Shown: positions 34,911 through 44,400, counted from the stretch's first letter. The stretch: DNA of 64,000 nt from Stenotrophomonas ginsengisoli (GCF_001431485.1 NZ_LDJM01000022.1:1-64000), one strand, 5' to 3'. Made by a program: numbers and translations. Notes: generated from the sequence alone by a model not told the origin.

Positions 34911-36605
34911 TCAGCGCAGGCCGCGCTCCTCGCGCTCGTCGGCACTGCTGCGCCGGTCAAACAGCAGCGAGCTGATGATCAGGCCCAGGGCGATGACCAC
35001 CGCGATCATCAGCAGCACCATTGCCACCACCGGGTAGCCGAACAGGCTCCAGCGGCTTTCAATGCGCATCAGCATCGCCGAGGACAACAGCAGGGCCGAG
35101 GTGATCAGGCCGGCGGCGACGCGGTTGGCCACCTTCTGGATGTTCTCCATCAGGCGTGACTCTTCCAGCCCGGTGACCTTCATCTGCAGGCGGTTCTCGG
35201 CCAGCAGGCCGAGGATCTCGCTGACCCGGCGTGGCCCCTGACGGGCCAGTAGTTGCAGCTCGATCATCTCGCTGGCCACGTTGGCCTGTGAGAAGGTCTT
35301 TTTCAGCCGCGCGCGCAGCACCGACTGCAGCTGGCGCTCCACGATCCGGCGCAGGTCCAGCTCCGGGGACAGGTGGTGGCAGACGTTTTCCAGGTTGAGC
35401 AGGGCCTTGCCCAGCACGCTCAGCTCCGGCGGGGTGCGCAGGCCGCAGAAGGTGGCGATGCGGACCACCTCCAGCACCACCTGGCCCTCGCTCATGCTGC
35501 TGATGGCCGCATAACGGGCGATCATCTGCCCGGTCTCGCGCAGGTAGCGCTCCTCCTCGAAATCCTCCAGCCGGGTGGAGATGGCGATGATCTCGTCAGC
35601 CACTTCCTCGCCCCGGCCATCGATGGCGGCAAACAGCACCTTGAGCAGGCGCTCGCGCAGGCGCGGCGGCACGTGGGCGACCATGCCCAGGTCGAAGATC
35701 GCCAGCCGGTTGTCGGCGGTGACGCGCAGGTTGCCCGGGTGCGGGTCGGCATGGATCTCGCCATGCACGAAGATCTGGTCCAGATAGCCGCGCACCAGGG
35801 CGGCGGCCAGCGGGTCCATGCTCTGTTCGGTACGCCGCACCTGTGGGATCGCATCCACGCGCACGCCGCCGACCAGTTCCAGGGTCAGCACACGTTTGCT
35901 GCACAGGTCCAGGATCGGCTGCGGTACCCACAGCTCCGGGTACGGTGCCAGATGCTGGCCGAAACGCTGCAGGTTGCCGGCCTCGGCCTCGTAGTCCAGC
36001 TCCATGCGCAGGGTGCGCGAGAACTCGGCCAGCCAGTCGCTCAGGCGCACGCGGCGGCCAACCCGGGTGAAACGATCCGCAGCACTGGCAAAGCTGCGCA
36101 GCACGCCCAGGTCCGAGCGCAGCTGGGCGGCCACATCCGGCTTTTGCACCTTGACCGCCACCTCGCGGCCGTCGCGCAGCACCGCGCGGTGGACCTGGGC
36201 AATCGAGGCGCAGCCCAGCGGCACCGGATCAAAGACCAGGAACAGTTTGTTGACCGGTGCGCCCAGCTCGCTCTCCACCACCGCGATCAATTGCTCCACC
36301 GGTACCGGGGCCACCTTTTCCTGCATCCGCTCCAGCGCGGCCAGATACTCCGGCGGCAGCATGTCCGGGCGGGTGGAGAGCAGCTGGCCGAGTTTGACGA
36401 AGGTGGTGCCCAGTGCTTCCAGATCGGTCACGAACTGGGTCGGGCTGCCCTGGCTCTGCCCGCGCGCTGCCGGCGGCAGGTTGGGGTCGAGCTGGATGGA
36501 GGAAAACACCCCGGAATTACGGTGGCGCAGCAGCAGTTGCAGGATCTGGCGGCGGCGCAGCATGCCATCGATGGTTGGCGTGGCGGGGGCGGTCGGCTGG
36601 GACAA
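34911..36605 (-). CDS. ABC1/AarF-UbiB family atypical kinase
   Basis: The 564-residue product is an ABC1-type atypical kinase, with the family hallmarks KLGQLLSTRPDMLPPEY (KxGQ motif), the Ala-rich loop GCASIAQVHRA, AVKVQKP, LDYEAEAGN, HGEIHADPHPGN and IFDLGMVA. Two C-terminal membrane helices lie at about 495-545. UbiB members support ubiquinone synthesis through ATPase activity; whether this is the main ubiB or a paralog cannot be told, since no ubi genes are adjacent. The start is a TTG with GGAG upstream; an ATG 14 codons later is the alternative. It is divergent from yedI. Confidence 0.85.
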   Translation of the reverse strand: MSQPTAPATPTIDGMLRRRQILQLLLRHRNSGVFSSIQLDPNLPPAARGQSQGSPTQFVTDLEALGTTFVKLGQLLSTRPDMLPPEYLAALERMQEKVAPVPVEQLIAVVESELGAPVNKLFLVFDPVPLGCASIAQVHRAVLRDGREVAVKVQKPDVAAQLRSDLGVLRSFASAADRFTRVGRRVRLSDWLAEFSRTLRMELDYEAEAGNLQRFGQHLAPYPELWVPQPILDLCSKRVLTLELVGGVRVDAIPQVRRTEQSMDPLAAALVRGYLDQIFVHGEIHADPHPGNLRVTADNRLAIFDLGMVAHVPPRLRERLLKVLFAAIDGRGEEVADEIIAISTRLEDFEEERYLRETGQMIARYAAISSMSEGQVVLEVVRIATFCGLRTPPELSVLGKALLNLENVCHHLSPELDLRRIVERQLQSVLRARLKKTFSQANVASEMIELQLLARQGPRRVSEILGLLAENRLQMKVTGLEESRLMENIQKVANRVAAGLITSALLLSSAMLMRIESRWSLFGYPVVAMVLLMIAVVIALGLIISSLLFDRRSSADEREERGLR

Positions 36606-36733
36606 GGCCGGCTCCGGTAGAGGAAAGGTGAAAGGCAGTGTTGCCAGTGCCCGGTTGTGGCCAGGTGAACACGTCTGTCAATTCACCACGCAATCGGCAC
36701 AATGGGCCTCCTCCCCGCGGATGTGGAATGTTT

Positions 36734-37678
36734 ATGGCCGGTGCCAGCCTGTTCATGCTGATTGACGATATCGCCACCCTGCTCGATGACGTGGCGGTGT
36801 TGACCAAGCTGGCGACCAAGAAGACCGCCGGTGTGCTGGGCGACGACCTGGCCTTGAACGCCCAGCAGGTGACCGGGGTCAGCGCGGCGCGGGAGCTGCC
36901 GGTGATCTGGGCGGTGGCCAAGGGCTCGCTGGTCAACAAGGCCATCCTGGTGCCGGCGGCACTGGCCATCAGTGCGCTGGAAGTGTGGCTGCGCGGGCGC
37001 GGCATCGATATTCCGATCATCGTCACCCTGATGCTGATCGGCGGCAGTTTCCTGTGCTTTGAAGGGGTGGAGAAGCTGGTCCACCACTTCTTCCACAAGC
37101 ATGACGAGGACCGGGAGATGCAGCGCCAGGCCCGTCTGGAGGCGATGATCGACACCTCGGTGGACGTGGTGGCACTGGAGAAGGAAAAAGTCAGCGGCGC
37201 GATCCGCACCGACTTCATCCTTTCGGCCGAAGTGATCGTGCTGACCCTGGGCATTGTGGCTGCCGCCAGTTTCGGCCAGCAGGTGATCACCCTGATCGCC
37301 ATTGCGGTGGCCATGACCGTGTTTGTCTATGGCCTGGTCGGCGGCATCGTCAAGATCGACGATCTCGGCCTGTGGCTGAGCCGCAAGGGCGGTGTGTCCG
37401 CGGTGATCGGCCGCGGCCTGGTGGCCTCGGCCCCGATCCTGATGAAGGTGCTGTCGGTGGTCGGCACCCTGGCCATGTTCCTGGTCGGTGGCGGCATCGT
37501 GGTCCACAACGTGCCGGCCGTGCACCACGCCGTTGCTGCGTTGCTGCCGCAAAGCGGCTGGGGCAACAGCATCGGCAATGCCCTTGCCAGCCTGGTGGTG
37601 GGCGTGATCGTCGGTGCGCTGGTGCTGGGTGTGGTCAGCCTGGTCAAGCGCCTGTTCGGCGGCAAGAGCGCGCACTGA
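36734..37678 (+). CDS. yedI: YedI-like DUF808 membrane protein
   Basis: The 314-residue product matches the DUF808 (YedI) family, with a conserved start ([25 protein letters not shown]), [10 protein letters not shown] and [17 protein letters not shown]. About six to seven membrane helices follow, and the tail is KLFGG-like. It is an inner-membrane protein of unknown role. The second ATG of the ATG-TTT-ATG pair was chosen for better spacing from GGA; the first would add two residues. It is convergent with the GGDEF-like gene, 13 bp away. Confidence 0.85.
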   Translation: MAGASLFMLIDDIATLLDDVAVLTKLATKKTAGVLGDDLALNAQQVTGVSAARELPVIWAVAKGSLVNKAILVPAALAISALEVWLRGRGIDIPIIVTLMLIGGSFLCFEGVEKLVHHFFHKHDEDREMQRQARLEAMIDTSVDVVALEKEKVSGAIRTDFILSAEVIVLTLGIVAAASFGQQVITLIAIAVAMTVFVYGLVGGIVKIDDLGLWLSRKGGVSAVIGRGLVASAPILMKVLSVVGTLAMFLVGGGIVVHNVPAVHHAVAALLPQSGWGNSIGNALASLVVGVIVGALVLGVVSLVKRLFGGKSAH

Positions 37679-37691
37679 GCACGCCCTGGAG

Positions 37692-39197
37692 CTACACCAG
37701 CTCCACCCCGGCCTCGCTGCCATCGCTGGGCAGCACAGCCTCAAGCCGGTCCAGGTGCTGGTCCACCGACAAGGCGGTGTGCCAGCGCATCACGCTGGCC
37801 CGCCAGCGTGGGACCTGCACATGGCTGGCCAGTTCGCGGCGCAGGCTCATCAGGCGGTCCTGCGCGGCCAGCAGCGAGGCGCCGGGCAGCAGCATCACAA
37901 ACAGCCCCTCGGACAGCCGCAACAACTGCTCGTCGGCGTGCAGCAGCGGCTGCAGGGCGCTGGCCAGTTGCTGCTGCAGTTGCTGGCCGGCCTTGCGTCC
38001 GAGCAGCCGGTGACACTGCTGCAGGCCCTGGATGGCGATCAGCCCCAGGTTGAGCACCGGCATCTGCGCCAGCTGCGTGGCGACCAGGGCGTCGAGCTGG
38101 CCTTCGGCCGCCAGCCCGGTCAGGGCATCGGTGCCGGACGGCCGCTGCCGGGCCTGTGCATCCAGTTCCTGCAGACGGGCCCGGGCCTGCTCCAGGGCCT
38201 GTTCGGTCTGTTGGTACTGGCTCTGCAATTGGCTGAACTGCTGTTGCAGCTGCACCGTGTCCTTGACCAGGGTGTTGAGCAGGCCGACCAGGTCATTGCC
38301 GTTGCGGGCCTGGCCCAGGGCCTGGGGCAGGGCGCGGACCCGGTCCAGGTACTGCTCGCCACCGGCACCGAGCCCGAATTCGCTCCAGCAGCCGGCCAGC
38401 TGCGGGGTGAAGTGCTCCAGCGCACTGCTGGCCTGTTCCAGGCCCTGCTGCAGCATGCCCTGACGGTAGCTGGCCTGGCGCAGCGATTGCAGCGCCTGCT
38501 GCAGCTGGGCCGGGTCATGCGGGGCATCGAGCAGGGGCATCACCGTCTGCAGTTCGGCATACAGCCAGCTGTCCGGGCTGAGCAGCTGGCTGATGTTGTC
38601 CAGCAGCAGGGCAAACAGTGACAGCAGCAGGGTGCGCTGCTCCTGCGCGGCATGGCCGTTGTGCTGCAGCTGCTGGTCAAACAGGCGCAGCTCCTGTTCC
38701 AGGGTTTCCAGCGGCAGGCCCGGCTGCCATTGACGCAGGCCATCGGCCAGCAGTTCGGCCTGCTCGGCCAGGCTGGCCGGCTGCAGGCTCAGGGCCATGT
38801 TGTCGAGCAGGTTGACGCTGAGATCGCGCAGGCGCTCGCCGCTGGTGTGGCCGCAGCCGTTGCCGGTCTCGATGGTGCGGATGTACTTGTCCAGCAACTG
38901 GCGCAACAGGCGGCCACTGCGGCTCCAGTCCGATTCGTTGCAGGCCGCCTGCAGGCGCAGGCCCATGTCGGCCAGCTCGCCGCCCAGCCCGGCCAGGCCA
39001 TCGGCGAAGGCCAGCAGCAGGGCCTCGGGGTGGTTGAGCCCGGCAAAGCGGCGCTCGAGCATCTCGCGGCTGGCCTGGACCACGCGCTCGTGCCCGTTCA
39101 CGGCCACCGGGGCGGCATCGGTGCTGCCCGCACGTGGCCGGAACAGGCCATGCAGGCCTGCCCGCAGAGGGGGAGTGGAGGTGCGCTGTTCGGGCAT
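37692..39197 (-). CDS. Degenerate GGDEF-domain protein
   Basis: The 501-residue product has a long, Gln/Leu-rich helical N-terminal part (about 1-330) with strong coiled-coil character (TVQLQQQFSQLQSQYQQTEQ). A C-terminal region, about 365-500, reads like a diguanylate cyclase domain: DALTGLAAEGQLDALV, NLGLIAIQGLQQCHRLLGRKAGQQLQQQL and LLRLSEGLFVMLLPG. At the expected GGDEF signature the sequence is SEGLF, so cyclase activity should be lost. A c-di-GMP-sensing, scaffolding or structural role is possible. No signal peptide is seen. The ATG at MPEQRTS gives the most compact product. Confidence 0.65.
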   Translation of the reverse strand: MPEQRTSTPPLRAGLHGLFRPRAGSTDAAPVAVNGHERVVQASREMLERRFAGLNHPEALLLAFADGLAGLGGELADMGLRLQAACNESDWSRSGRLLRQLLDKYIRTIETGNGCGHTSGERLRDLSVNLLDNMALSLQPASLAEQAELLADGLRQWQPGLPLETLEQELRLFDQQLQHNGHAAQEQRTLLLSLFALLLDNISQLLSPDSWLYAELQTVMPLLDAPHDPAQLQQALQSLRQASYRQGMLQQGLEQASSALEHFTPQLAGCWSEFGLGAGGEQYLDRVRALPQALGQARNGNDLVGLLNTLVKDTVQLQQQFSQLQSQYQQTEQALEQARARLQELDAQARQRPSGTDALTGLAAEGQLDALVATQLAQMPVLNLGLIAIQGLQQCHRLLGRKAGQQLQQQLASALQPLLHADEQLLRLSEGLFVMLLPGASLLAAQDRLMSLRRELASHVQVPRWRASVMRWHTALSVDQHLDRLEAVLPSDGSEAGVELV

Positions 39198-39337
39198 GGG
39201 CCGGTGGGTCCGGGGGCAGGAGAGAGGTACAAGAAAGTTAACGGCGGGCCGGCTCCCGGCTTGAGTGTCTTGCCCGCGCACACCATCGGCGGGCCGGAAC
39301 AGTCACAATGCACACCTGATCTGGATAGAGATTTCCC

Positions 39338-39670
39338 ATGCGCCGTACCTACCGCCTCGATCTCGAGGGCAAGAACCGTGACCGCCTGATCGAGGCCAGC
39401 AAGCACGACATCCGCAAGTACATCCGCCGCGAGCGCCGCAAGGAGCTGCCGGCCGGTGCCGATTTCTGGGATTTCGACGTCCGTTTCGGCCTGGAAGAAG
39501 CCAGCGCCGAGGTGATCTTCCCGGCTGATCTGATCCGTCGCGTCGATGCGGTGGTGGCCGAGGGCGGCAACCAGTTCTTCGTGCAGATCGAGCGCAAGCC
39601 GGGCACCCGTCCGCCGCGCGCTGCCGGCCAGCCGGCCGCAGAAACCGATTTCGACGGCCTGGATGACTGA
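39338..39670 (+). CDS. DUF6172 family protein
   Basis: The 110-residue product begins RRTYRLDLEGKNRDRLIEASKHDIRKYIRRER, continues with KELPAGADFWDFDVRFG, and ends in a flexible acidic tail (ETDFDGLDD), all matching the DUF6172 family. It is cytoplasmic with no known activity. Its stop lies inside the start of the next gene (8-nt overlap), so the two form an operon. Confidence 0.8.
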   Translation: MRRTYRLDLEGKNRDRLIEASKHDIRKYIRRERRKELPAGADFWDFDVRFGLEEASAEVIFPADLIRRVDAVVAEGGNQFFVQIERKPGTRPPRAAGQPAAETDFDGLDD

Positions 39671-40310
39671 ATCCAGCGGCCAGCATGTGCTGTTGCTGGG
39701 AGCCACCGGTCTGGTCGGCTCCCGGGTGCTGGGCATGCTGCTGGCCGATCGCCGGGTGGCGCGGGTCACCGCCCCGACCCGGCGCGCACTGGGGTGCACT
39801 GACACCCGCCTGCACAACCCGCTGCTCGACTTTGCTGCCTTGCCGGCGGCGCAGTGGTGGGCAGCCGATGCGGTGATCTGCTGCCTGGGCACCACCCGCA
39901 AGCAGGCCGGCTCACTGGCCGCCTTCGTGCGCGTGGACCGCGACTATGTGCTGGCTGCCGCGGTCCTGGCGCGTGCCGCCGGGACGCCGTGTTTTGTTCT
40001 CAATTCGGCCAGCGGAGCCGATCCGTCTTCGCGGTTGGCCTACAACCGCACCAAGGGCCAGGTCGAGGCCGGGCTGCGTGCCCAGAGCTGGCCGTCACTG
40101 GTCCTGGTACGCCCGGGCCTGATCGGTGGCGAGCGGGCGCAACGGCGGCCGGCCGAGCATGCTGCCGGCCTGCTGCTGCAGGCCCTCGGGCCGGTCTTGC
40201 CGCGTGCCTGGCGGATCAACCCGGCCGCCAATATTGCCGCTGCCCTGGTCCAGGCGGCCCTGACGGCCCCGGCCGGGGAACAGGTGATCGGCGCGGCCGA
40301 GCTGGCCTGA
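39663..40310 (+). CDS. NAD(P)H-binding atypical SDR
   Basis: The 215-residue product is a Rossmann-fold protein of the atypical short-chain dehydrogenase group (HTATIP2/YwnB-like). The nucleotide motif GATGLVGSRV is at about 13-22, followed by DAVICCLGTTRKQAGS, VLNSASGADPSSRLAYNRTKG (Ser...Tyr-x3-Lys-like) and VLVRPGLIGGER. Its reaction is unknown. The ATG overlaps the DUF6172 stop by 8 nt, which suggests coupled translation. It is cytoplasmic. Confidence 0.8.
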   Translation: MTESSGQHVLLLGATGLVGSRVLGMLLADRRVARVTAPTRRALGCTDTRLHNPLLDFAALPAAQWWAADAVICCLGTTRKQAGSLAAFVRVDRDYVLAAAVLARAAGTPCFVLNSASGADPSSRLAYNRTKGQVEAGLRAQSWPSLVLVRPGLIGGERAQRRPAEHAAGLLLQALGPVLPRAWRINPAANIAAALVQAALTAPAGEQVIGAAELA

Positions 40311-40320
40311 GTGCGCTGCT

Positions 40321-41079
40321 TCAGGCCGGCAGTGACTGCCCGCCGTCCACCGCCAGCACCTGAGCGGTGATCCAGCGCGCCGCCGGGCTGCACAGGAACA
40401 CCGCTGCATCGGCCACCGCGTCCACTTCACCGAAGCCACCGAAGGGAATGCTGTCGCGGATGCGCGCGTACAGCTCGGGCGCCTGTTCGCGCCGGCGCTC
40501 CCACAGCCCACCGGGAAATTCGATCGAGCCCGGGGCAATGGCATTGACCCGGATCTTCTGCGTGGCCAGCTCGCTGGCCAGGGCAGTGGTGTAGTAGTTC
40601 AGCGCCGCCTTGGCGGTGGAATAGGCCACGGTGCGCGGGGTCGGCTTGAGGCCGTTGATCGAACTGACGTTGAGGATGCAGCCGGCCGCGCTTTGCTGCA
40701 GCCACGGCAGGGCAGCGCGGCTGGCACGCACCGCGGCCATCAGGTCGACCTGCACGCTGGCTTCCCAGTCGGCCTCGCTGCCACCGTTGCCCAGGCCCGA
40801 AGCGTTGTTGACCAGGATGTCGATCCCGCCCAGTGCCTGTGCCGCGTTTTCCACCCAGGCCTGCAGCTGGCCGGCATCGGCCAGGTCGCAGACCTGGGTG
40901 TGCAGGGCCAGGCCCTCGCTGGCGAACAAGGCGCTGGCGTCGTGCAGGCCAGCCTGCCCACGGGCGCAGATGGCGACCTGGGCACCGGCCCGGGCCAGGC
41001 CGGTGGCAATGCCCAGGCCAATGCCACGGCTGCCGCCGGCAACCAGGGCGCGTTGGCCGGTGAGGGGGAGCAGGGTCAT
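40321..41079 (-). CDS. SDR-family oxidoreductase
   Basis: The 252-residue product is a classical short-chain dehydrogenase. The NAD(P) motif is GGSRGIGLGIA (15-25), followed by NNASG, the catalytic Ser in LNVSSINGLKPT and the Tyr-x3-Lys motif in AYSTAKAAL. APGSIEFPGG and the closing ITAQVLAVDGGQSL complete the fold. The cofactor is likely NADP from the Arg in GGSRG, and the substrate is unknown. The ATG at MTLLPLTGQRALVAGG was chosen as the standard family start. It is convergent with the atypical SDR gene. Confidence 0.85.
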   Translation of the reverse strand: MTLLPLTGQRALVAGGSRGIGLGIATGLARAGAQVAICARGQAGLHDASALFASEGLALHTQVCDLADAGQLQAWVENAAQALGGIDILVNNASGLGNGGSEADWEASVQVDLMAAVRASRAALPWLQQSAAGCILNVSSINGLKPTPRTVAYSTAKAALNYYTTALASELATQKIRVNAIAPGSIEFPGGLWERRREQAPELYARIRDSIPFGGFGEVDAVADAAVFLCSPAARWITAQVLAVDGGQSLPA

Positions 41080-41110
41080 GGCGGTATCCGGGCGGGAAAG
41101 GAGCCGGGGA

Positions 41111-41731
41111 TTATCGCTGGCCGGGCAGGGGTGCAGGCACCCGCCCGACCAGGATCCAGGCCACAACGGCCTGGGTGCCATACATCAGCGCCTCGCCCAG
41201 ACGCTGCATCAGGCCACGGATATCGGCCAGTTCGGGAGTCACCATCGCGGCGAAGGCGAACAGCCACAGCGCCACCAGCAGCAGCCAGCCGGCGCGTTGC
41301 CACAGGCGCAGGCCCGCTGCACAGGCCAGCAGGGTCACCCCCAGCGCGGTGCCGCTGTAGGTGAGCAGGGCCAGCAGGTTGTGCAGGTCCTGGGCCAGGC
41401 TGCCCTGGGCCGGGCAGCCCAGGTCGCAGGGGAAGATGGCCGAGCCGATCCAGGCCACGGGCTCGCAGAACAGCAACGCCAGGCCGGCGATCTGCACCCC
41501 GCGCGGGCGCCAGTGGCGCCAGAAGCTGGCCAGGGCGATGGCAAACAACACGCCCGAGGGCAGGTAGCCGGCCCAGTTGACCCAACCGGCATAAGGCGCG
41601 CCGGTGGCGCCCAGCTCGCTGATGTACTGCGCCAGCGGGTTGTAATCGGGGCGCAGCACCCCGGGCAGCACGAACACGGTGAACAGCCAGCTGGCGGCAG
41701 TCAGGGCAATCCAGAAACGGGTGCTGCGCAT
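41111..41731 (-). CDS. DUF998 integral membrane protein
   Basis: The 206-residue product has six hydrophobic helices. The first loop reads DYNPLAQYISELGATGAPYAGWVNWAGYLPSG, and the later segments include GSAIFPCDLGCPAQGSLAQDLHNLLA, the conserved pattern of the DUF998 family (FPCD...HN/H). It is an inner-membrane protein with no established role. AAGGA precedes the ATG. It lies 31 bp upstream of the SDR gene start on the same strand, so cotranscription is likely. Confidence 0.8.
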   Translation of the reverse strand: MRSTRFWIALTAASWLFTVFVLPGVLRPDYNPLAQYISELGATGAPYAGWVNWAGYLPSGVLFAIALASFWRHWRPRGVQIAGLALLFCEPVAWIGSAIFPCDLGCPAQGSLAQDLHNLLALLTYSGTALGVTLLACAAGLRLWQRAGWLLLVALWLFAFAAMVTPELADIRGLMQRLGEALMYGTQAVVAWILVGRVPAPLPGQR

Positions 41732-41767
41732 GCGGGCGTCCTTGCGTTGATGGGATGTTGGCCAGTA

Positions 41768-42007
41768 TCAGTCGTGTCCGGGCTGGTGGGCAAAACGCGG
41801 CTGGGTCTGCCCGTCCACGACCACGCTCTCCACGAACATGGCATACGGGCGCACCCACAGTGCGCCATCGCCGTAGAGCTGGCGGTAGAGCACCAGCACT
41901 TCCTGGGTTTCGCTGTGCCGGCACAGATCCACCACCTGGTAGGGCTGGCCCTTGTAATGGCGGTAACGGCCGGTGGGCAGGACGGGCAGGGGCGGCAGGT
42001 CAGACAT
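41768..42007 (-). CDS. DUF1653 family protein
   Basis: The 79-residue product matches DUF1653: GRYRHYKGQPYQVVDLCRHSETQEVLVLYRQLYGDGALWVRPYAMF followed by a short tail. Small stand-alone DUF1653 proteins are common and of unknown role. The ATG at MSDLPPLPVL was chosen; the longer frame is unsupported. It lies 36 bp upstream of the DUF998 gene on the same strand and may share its transcript. Confidence 0.85.
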   Translation of the reverse strand: MSDLPPLPVLPTGRYRHYKGQPYQVVDLCRHSETQEVLVLYRQLYGDGALWVRPYAMFVESVVVDGQTQPRFAHQPGHD

Positions 42008-42191
42008 GGCAATCCTCGGCAAAAGCAGGCAACGGGCCGGCAACGTGTCAGTGGCTTGCCTGCACGCTGGTAGGCAAACCCTGAAGCGTGCTGGCAATCA
42101 CACCCCTCCCCTTTTTGGAGGAGTAGTGCGGATTTTATCCGCGCCTATCCTCTCCGGCTTCACCCGGCGACAGTGCACAAGGAGAGGGCCG

Positions 42192-43085
42192 ATGGCCACG
42201 ATGAGGGTAATGAAGGTGGCAATTGCCAGTGGCCTGCTGGCCGCCGGGTTCTCGGCGGCGCTGCCTGTCCAGGCCCAGACCGGCTTTGTGCGCCCGGACC
42301 GTACCGATGGCGTGCCGATGGAGGGAGCCAGTCGTTGCCCGCAACGCTGGCAGGAGAGTTCGCGCCTGGCCTCTGATGAGCGGGTGGGCTACTGCTACCC
42401 CAGCTATGCCAATTCGCCCAGCATCATGCGCCGTACCGGCAGCAATTGCCCCAGCGGTTACGGTGTGGATGGCGAGTGGTGCAGCCAGGGCCACATCGAG
42501 CATCCGCTGCTGAACAACCCCAACGTGATGGCCAAGGCCCACCAGGCCGACCGCTGCCCGGCCGGTTTCTACACCTACCTGGACAAGTGCACCACCGAAT
42601 TGGCCCGTCCACCCAAGGCGCGGGTCAAGGGGGGCGGCGCTTGCCGCGCCGGTGAAATTGCCGAATGGGGCATCTGGTGCACCAGCGATTTTGAGCATCT
42701 GTCGGTGCAGGACATCCGTTCGGCCCATTACCGTGACTGGAACTACATCTATTCCATGACCCGTGGCGGCAATCCGCGCCAGGGGCCGGGCGATGAGGAT
42801 GCCAGCGAGGTTTACAAGCACATGTTCGGCGACAGCAAGCTGGACGGCCCGGTCGGCAGCGCCAATGGCGCCCTGGTACGCGGCGAGCGCCTGAGTACCG
42901 AGCAGCGCAACCTGCTGGCCAACGCCAATGCCGCCACCGCGGCGATGTTGCCGCCGGAAGGGGCGGGCGGTTCGACCGCAACCAGCGCTACCGCCGGGGC
43001 TGCCGATGCCGACAAGTCGCAATGCGATGAAGTGAAGCTGCGCGGCAAGCTCGGCCAGCTGGCCCGGCGCGCGCTGGGCTGCTGA
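42192..43085 (+). CDS. Secreted Cys-rich protein, unknown function
   Basis: The 297-residue product has a signal peptide (VAIASGLLAAGFSAALPVQA). Its mature N-terminal half has about nine cysteines in Gly/Tyr/Trp-rich contexts (ASRCPQRWQ, GYCYPSY, GSNCPSGYG, EWCSQGH, DRCPAGFYTYLDKC, GACRAGEI, IWCTSD), probably forming several disulfides. A more hydrophilic segment and a C-terminal pair (KSQCDE...ALGC) complete it. The repeated C-P-x-G-F/Y-type units suggest internal duplication. The family is not recognised. AAGGAGAGGG precedes the ATG. It should be periplasmic or extracellular. Confidence 0.65.
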   Translation: MATMRVMKVAIASGLLAAGFSAALPVQAQTGFVRPDRTDGVPMEGASRCPQRWQESSRLASDERVGYCYPSYANSPSIMRRTGSNCPSGYGVDGEWCSQGHIEHPLLNNPNVMAKAHQADRCPAGFYTYLDKCTTELARPPKARVKGGGACRAGEIAEWGIWCTSDFEHLSVQDIRSAHYRDWNYIYSMTRGGNPRQGPGDEDASEVYKHMFGDSKLDGPVGSANGALVRGERLSTEQRNLLANANAATAAMLPPEGAGGSTATSATAGAADADKSQCDEVKLRGKLGQLARRALGC

Positions 43086-43105
43086 CACACGGTTTGGGGG
43101 AGGTG

Positions 43106-43131
43106 CCCCCGCCCTTGGGGAAGGGCGGGGG
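43106..43131. terminator. GC-rich hairpin after secreted protein gene
   Basis: CCCCCGCCCTT pairs perfectly with AAGGGCGGGGG around GGGG, 20 bp after the stop. There is no T tract, so it may act as a weak terminator or protect the mRNA end. Confidence 0.5.
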
Positions 43132-43169
43132 TTCCATGGGTTGATCGACAAGGATGAGGACGTACGCGC

Positions 43170-44354
43170 ATGAGCGTGACCAAGGTAGAAACGCAGTCGT
43201 GGTTTTCGCGGCTCAAGCAGTCGGTGATGGGGGTGCTGGTGGGCCTGGGCCTGCTGCTGGCCATGTTGATGCTGCTGTTCTGGAACGAGGGCCGTGCGGT
43301 GAAGACCGCGCGTGGTCTGAGCCAGGGCGCCAGTGACCTGGTCATGGCCTCGCCGCAGCAGGTGGACCCGGCGCTGGAGGGCAAGCTGGTCTATCTGGTC
43401 GGCGAGCCGCTGGCACCGGTCCCGCTGCACGATACGCACACCGGGGTCAGCGCGCCAGGCCTGCGCCTGCAGCGCAAGGTGGAGATGTACCAGTGGGTGC
43501 AGGACAGCCAGAGCAAGCAGGAGGTGGCCCTGGGCGGCACCCAGACCACCACCACACAGTACAGCTACAACGCACAGTGGAGCGAACAGGCGGTGGATTC
43601 CAGCCGCTTCGAGCAGGCAGCCCAATACAGCAACCCGGCCATGGCCCTGCGCGGCGAGTCCTTCCTGGCCGAGGGTGTGCAGCTGGGCAGCTGGGCACTG
43701 GATGCACCGGTGCTGGGCCAGCTCGGTGCCGGCCAGGCCTATCCGGTCAGCCAGTACGACCTGGTCGCCCTGCAGCACGCCATCGGCCCGCAGCTGCCGG
43801 TGCAGCTGGTGGATGGGCAGATCCATGTCGGTGCCAACCCGCAGGTCCCGGCCGTGGGCGATTACCGCATCAGCTACAGCATCGTGCCGGTGCAGGCGCT
43901 GAGCATCATCGGCCGCCAGACCGGCCACGGCATCCGCCCCTGGCAGGCCGACAGCGGCAGCCAGGTGTTGATGGTGCAGACGGGCGTGGTCGCTGCCGAG
44001 CAGATGTTCAGCCAGGCCCACAGTGGCAACAGCAGCATGACCTGGATCTTCCGCGCGCTGGGCACGCTGCTGCTGGTGATCGCCATCAACATGGTGCTGG
44101 GGCCGTTGAGCGTGGCCGCCAGCGTGCTGCCGGTCCTGTCGCGGGTACTGGCCATGGGCACCGGCCTGATTGCCACCTGCGTGGGCGTGGCCCTGTCGGT
44201 GTTCACCATGGCCCTGGCCTGGATCTTCTACCGCCCGTTGCTGGCGCTGGCGATCATCGCCGTCGGCATTGCCTTGGTGGCGGCGGTGGTGATGCTGATC
44301 GGCAAGCGCCGCCGTCAGCTGGTGGCGATGCCGCCGCCGGTCAGCGCCAGCTGA
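43170..44354 (+). CDS. TMEM43-family membrane protein
   Basis: The 394-residue product matches the TMEM43/LUMA family. An N-terminal helix (MGVLVGLGLLLAMLMLLFWNEGRAVKTA) is followed by a large extracytoplasmic domain with LRLQRKVEMYQWVQ and YNAQWSEQAVDSSRF, then three to four C-terminal helices (NMVLGPLSVAASVLPVLSRV) and a basic tail. The W-N-E-G-R-A motif after the first helix is typical. The role of bacterial members is unknown. It ends at a strong bidirectional terminator. Confidence 0.85.
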   Translation: MSVTKVETQSWFSRLKQSVMGVLVGLGLLLAMLMLLFWNEGRAVKTARGLSQGASDLVMASPQQVDPALEGKLVYLVGEPLAPVPLHDTHTGVSAPGLRLQRKVEMYQWVQDSQSKQEVALGGTQTTTTQYSYNAQWSEQAVDSSRFEQAAQYSNPAMALRGESFLAEGVQLGSWALDAPVLGQLGAGQAYPVSQYDLVALQHAIGPQLPVQLVDGQIHVGANPQVPAVGDYRISYSIVPVQALSIIGRQTGHGIRPWQADSGSQVLMVQTGVVAAEQMFSQAHSGNSSMTWIFRALGTLLLVIAINMVLGPLSVAASVLPVLSRVLAMGTGLIATCVGVALSVFTMALAWIFYRPLLALAIIAVGIALVAAVVMLIGKRRRQLVAMPPPVSAS

Positions 44355-44400
44355 GTACGGCGGCCAGGAGCGGCCAGCGCTGACGACAACCGATAAAACC

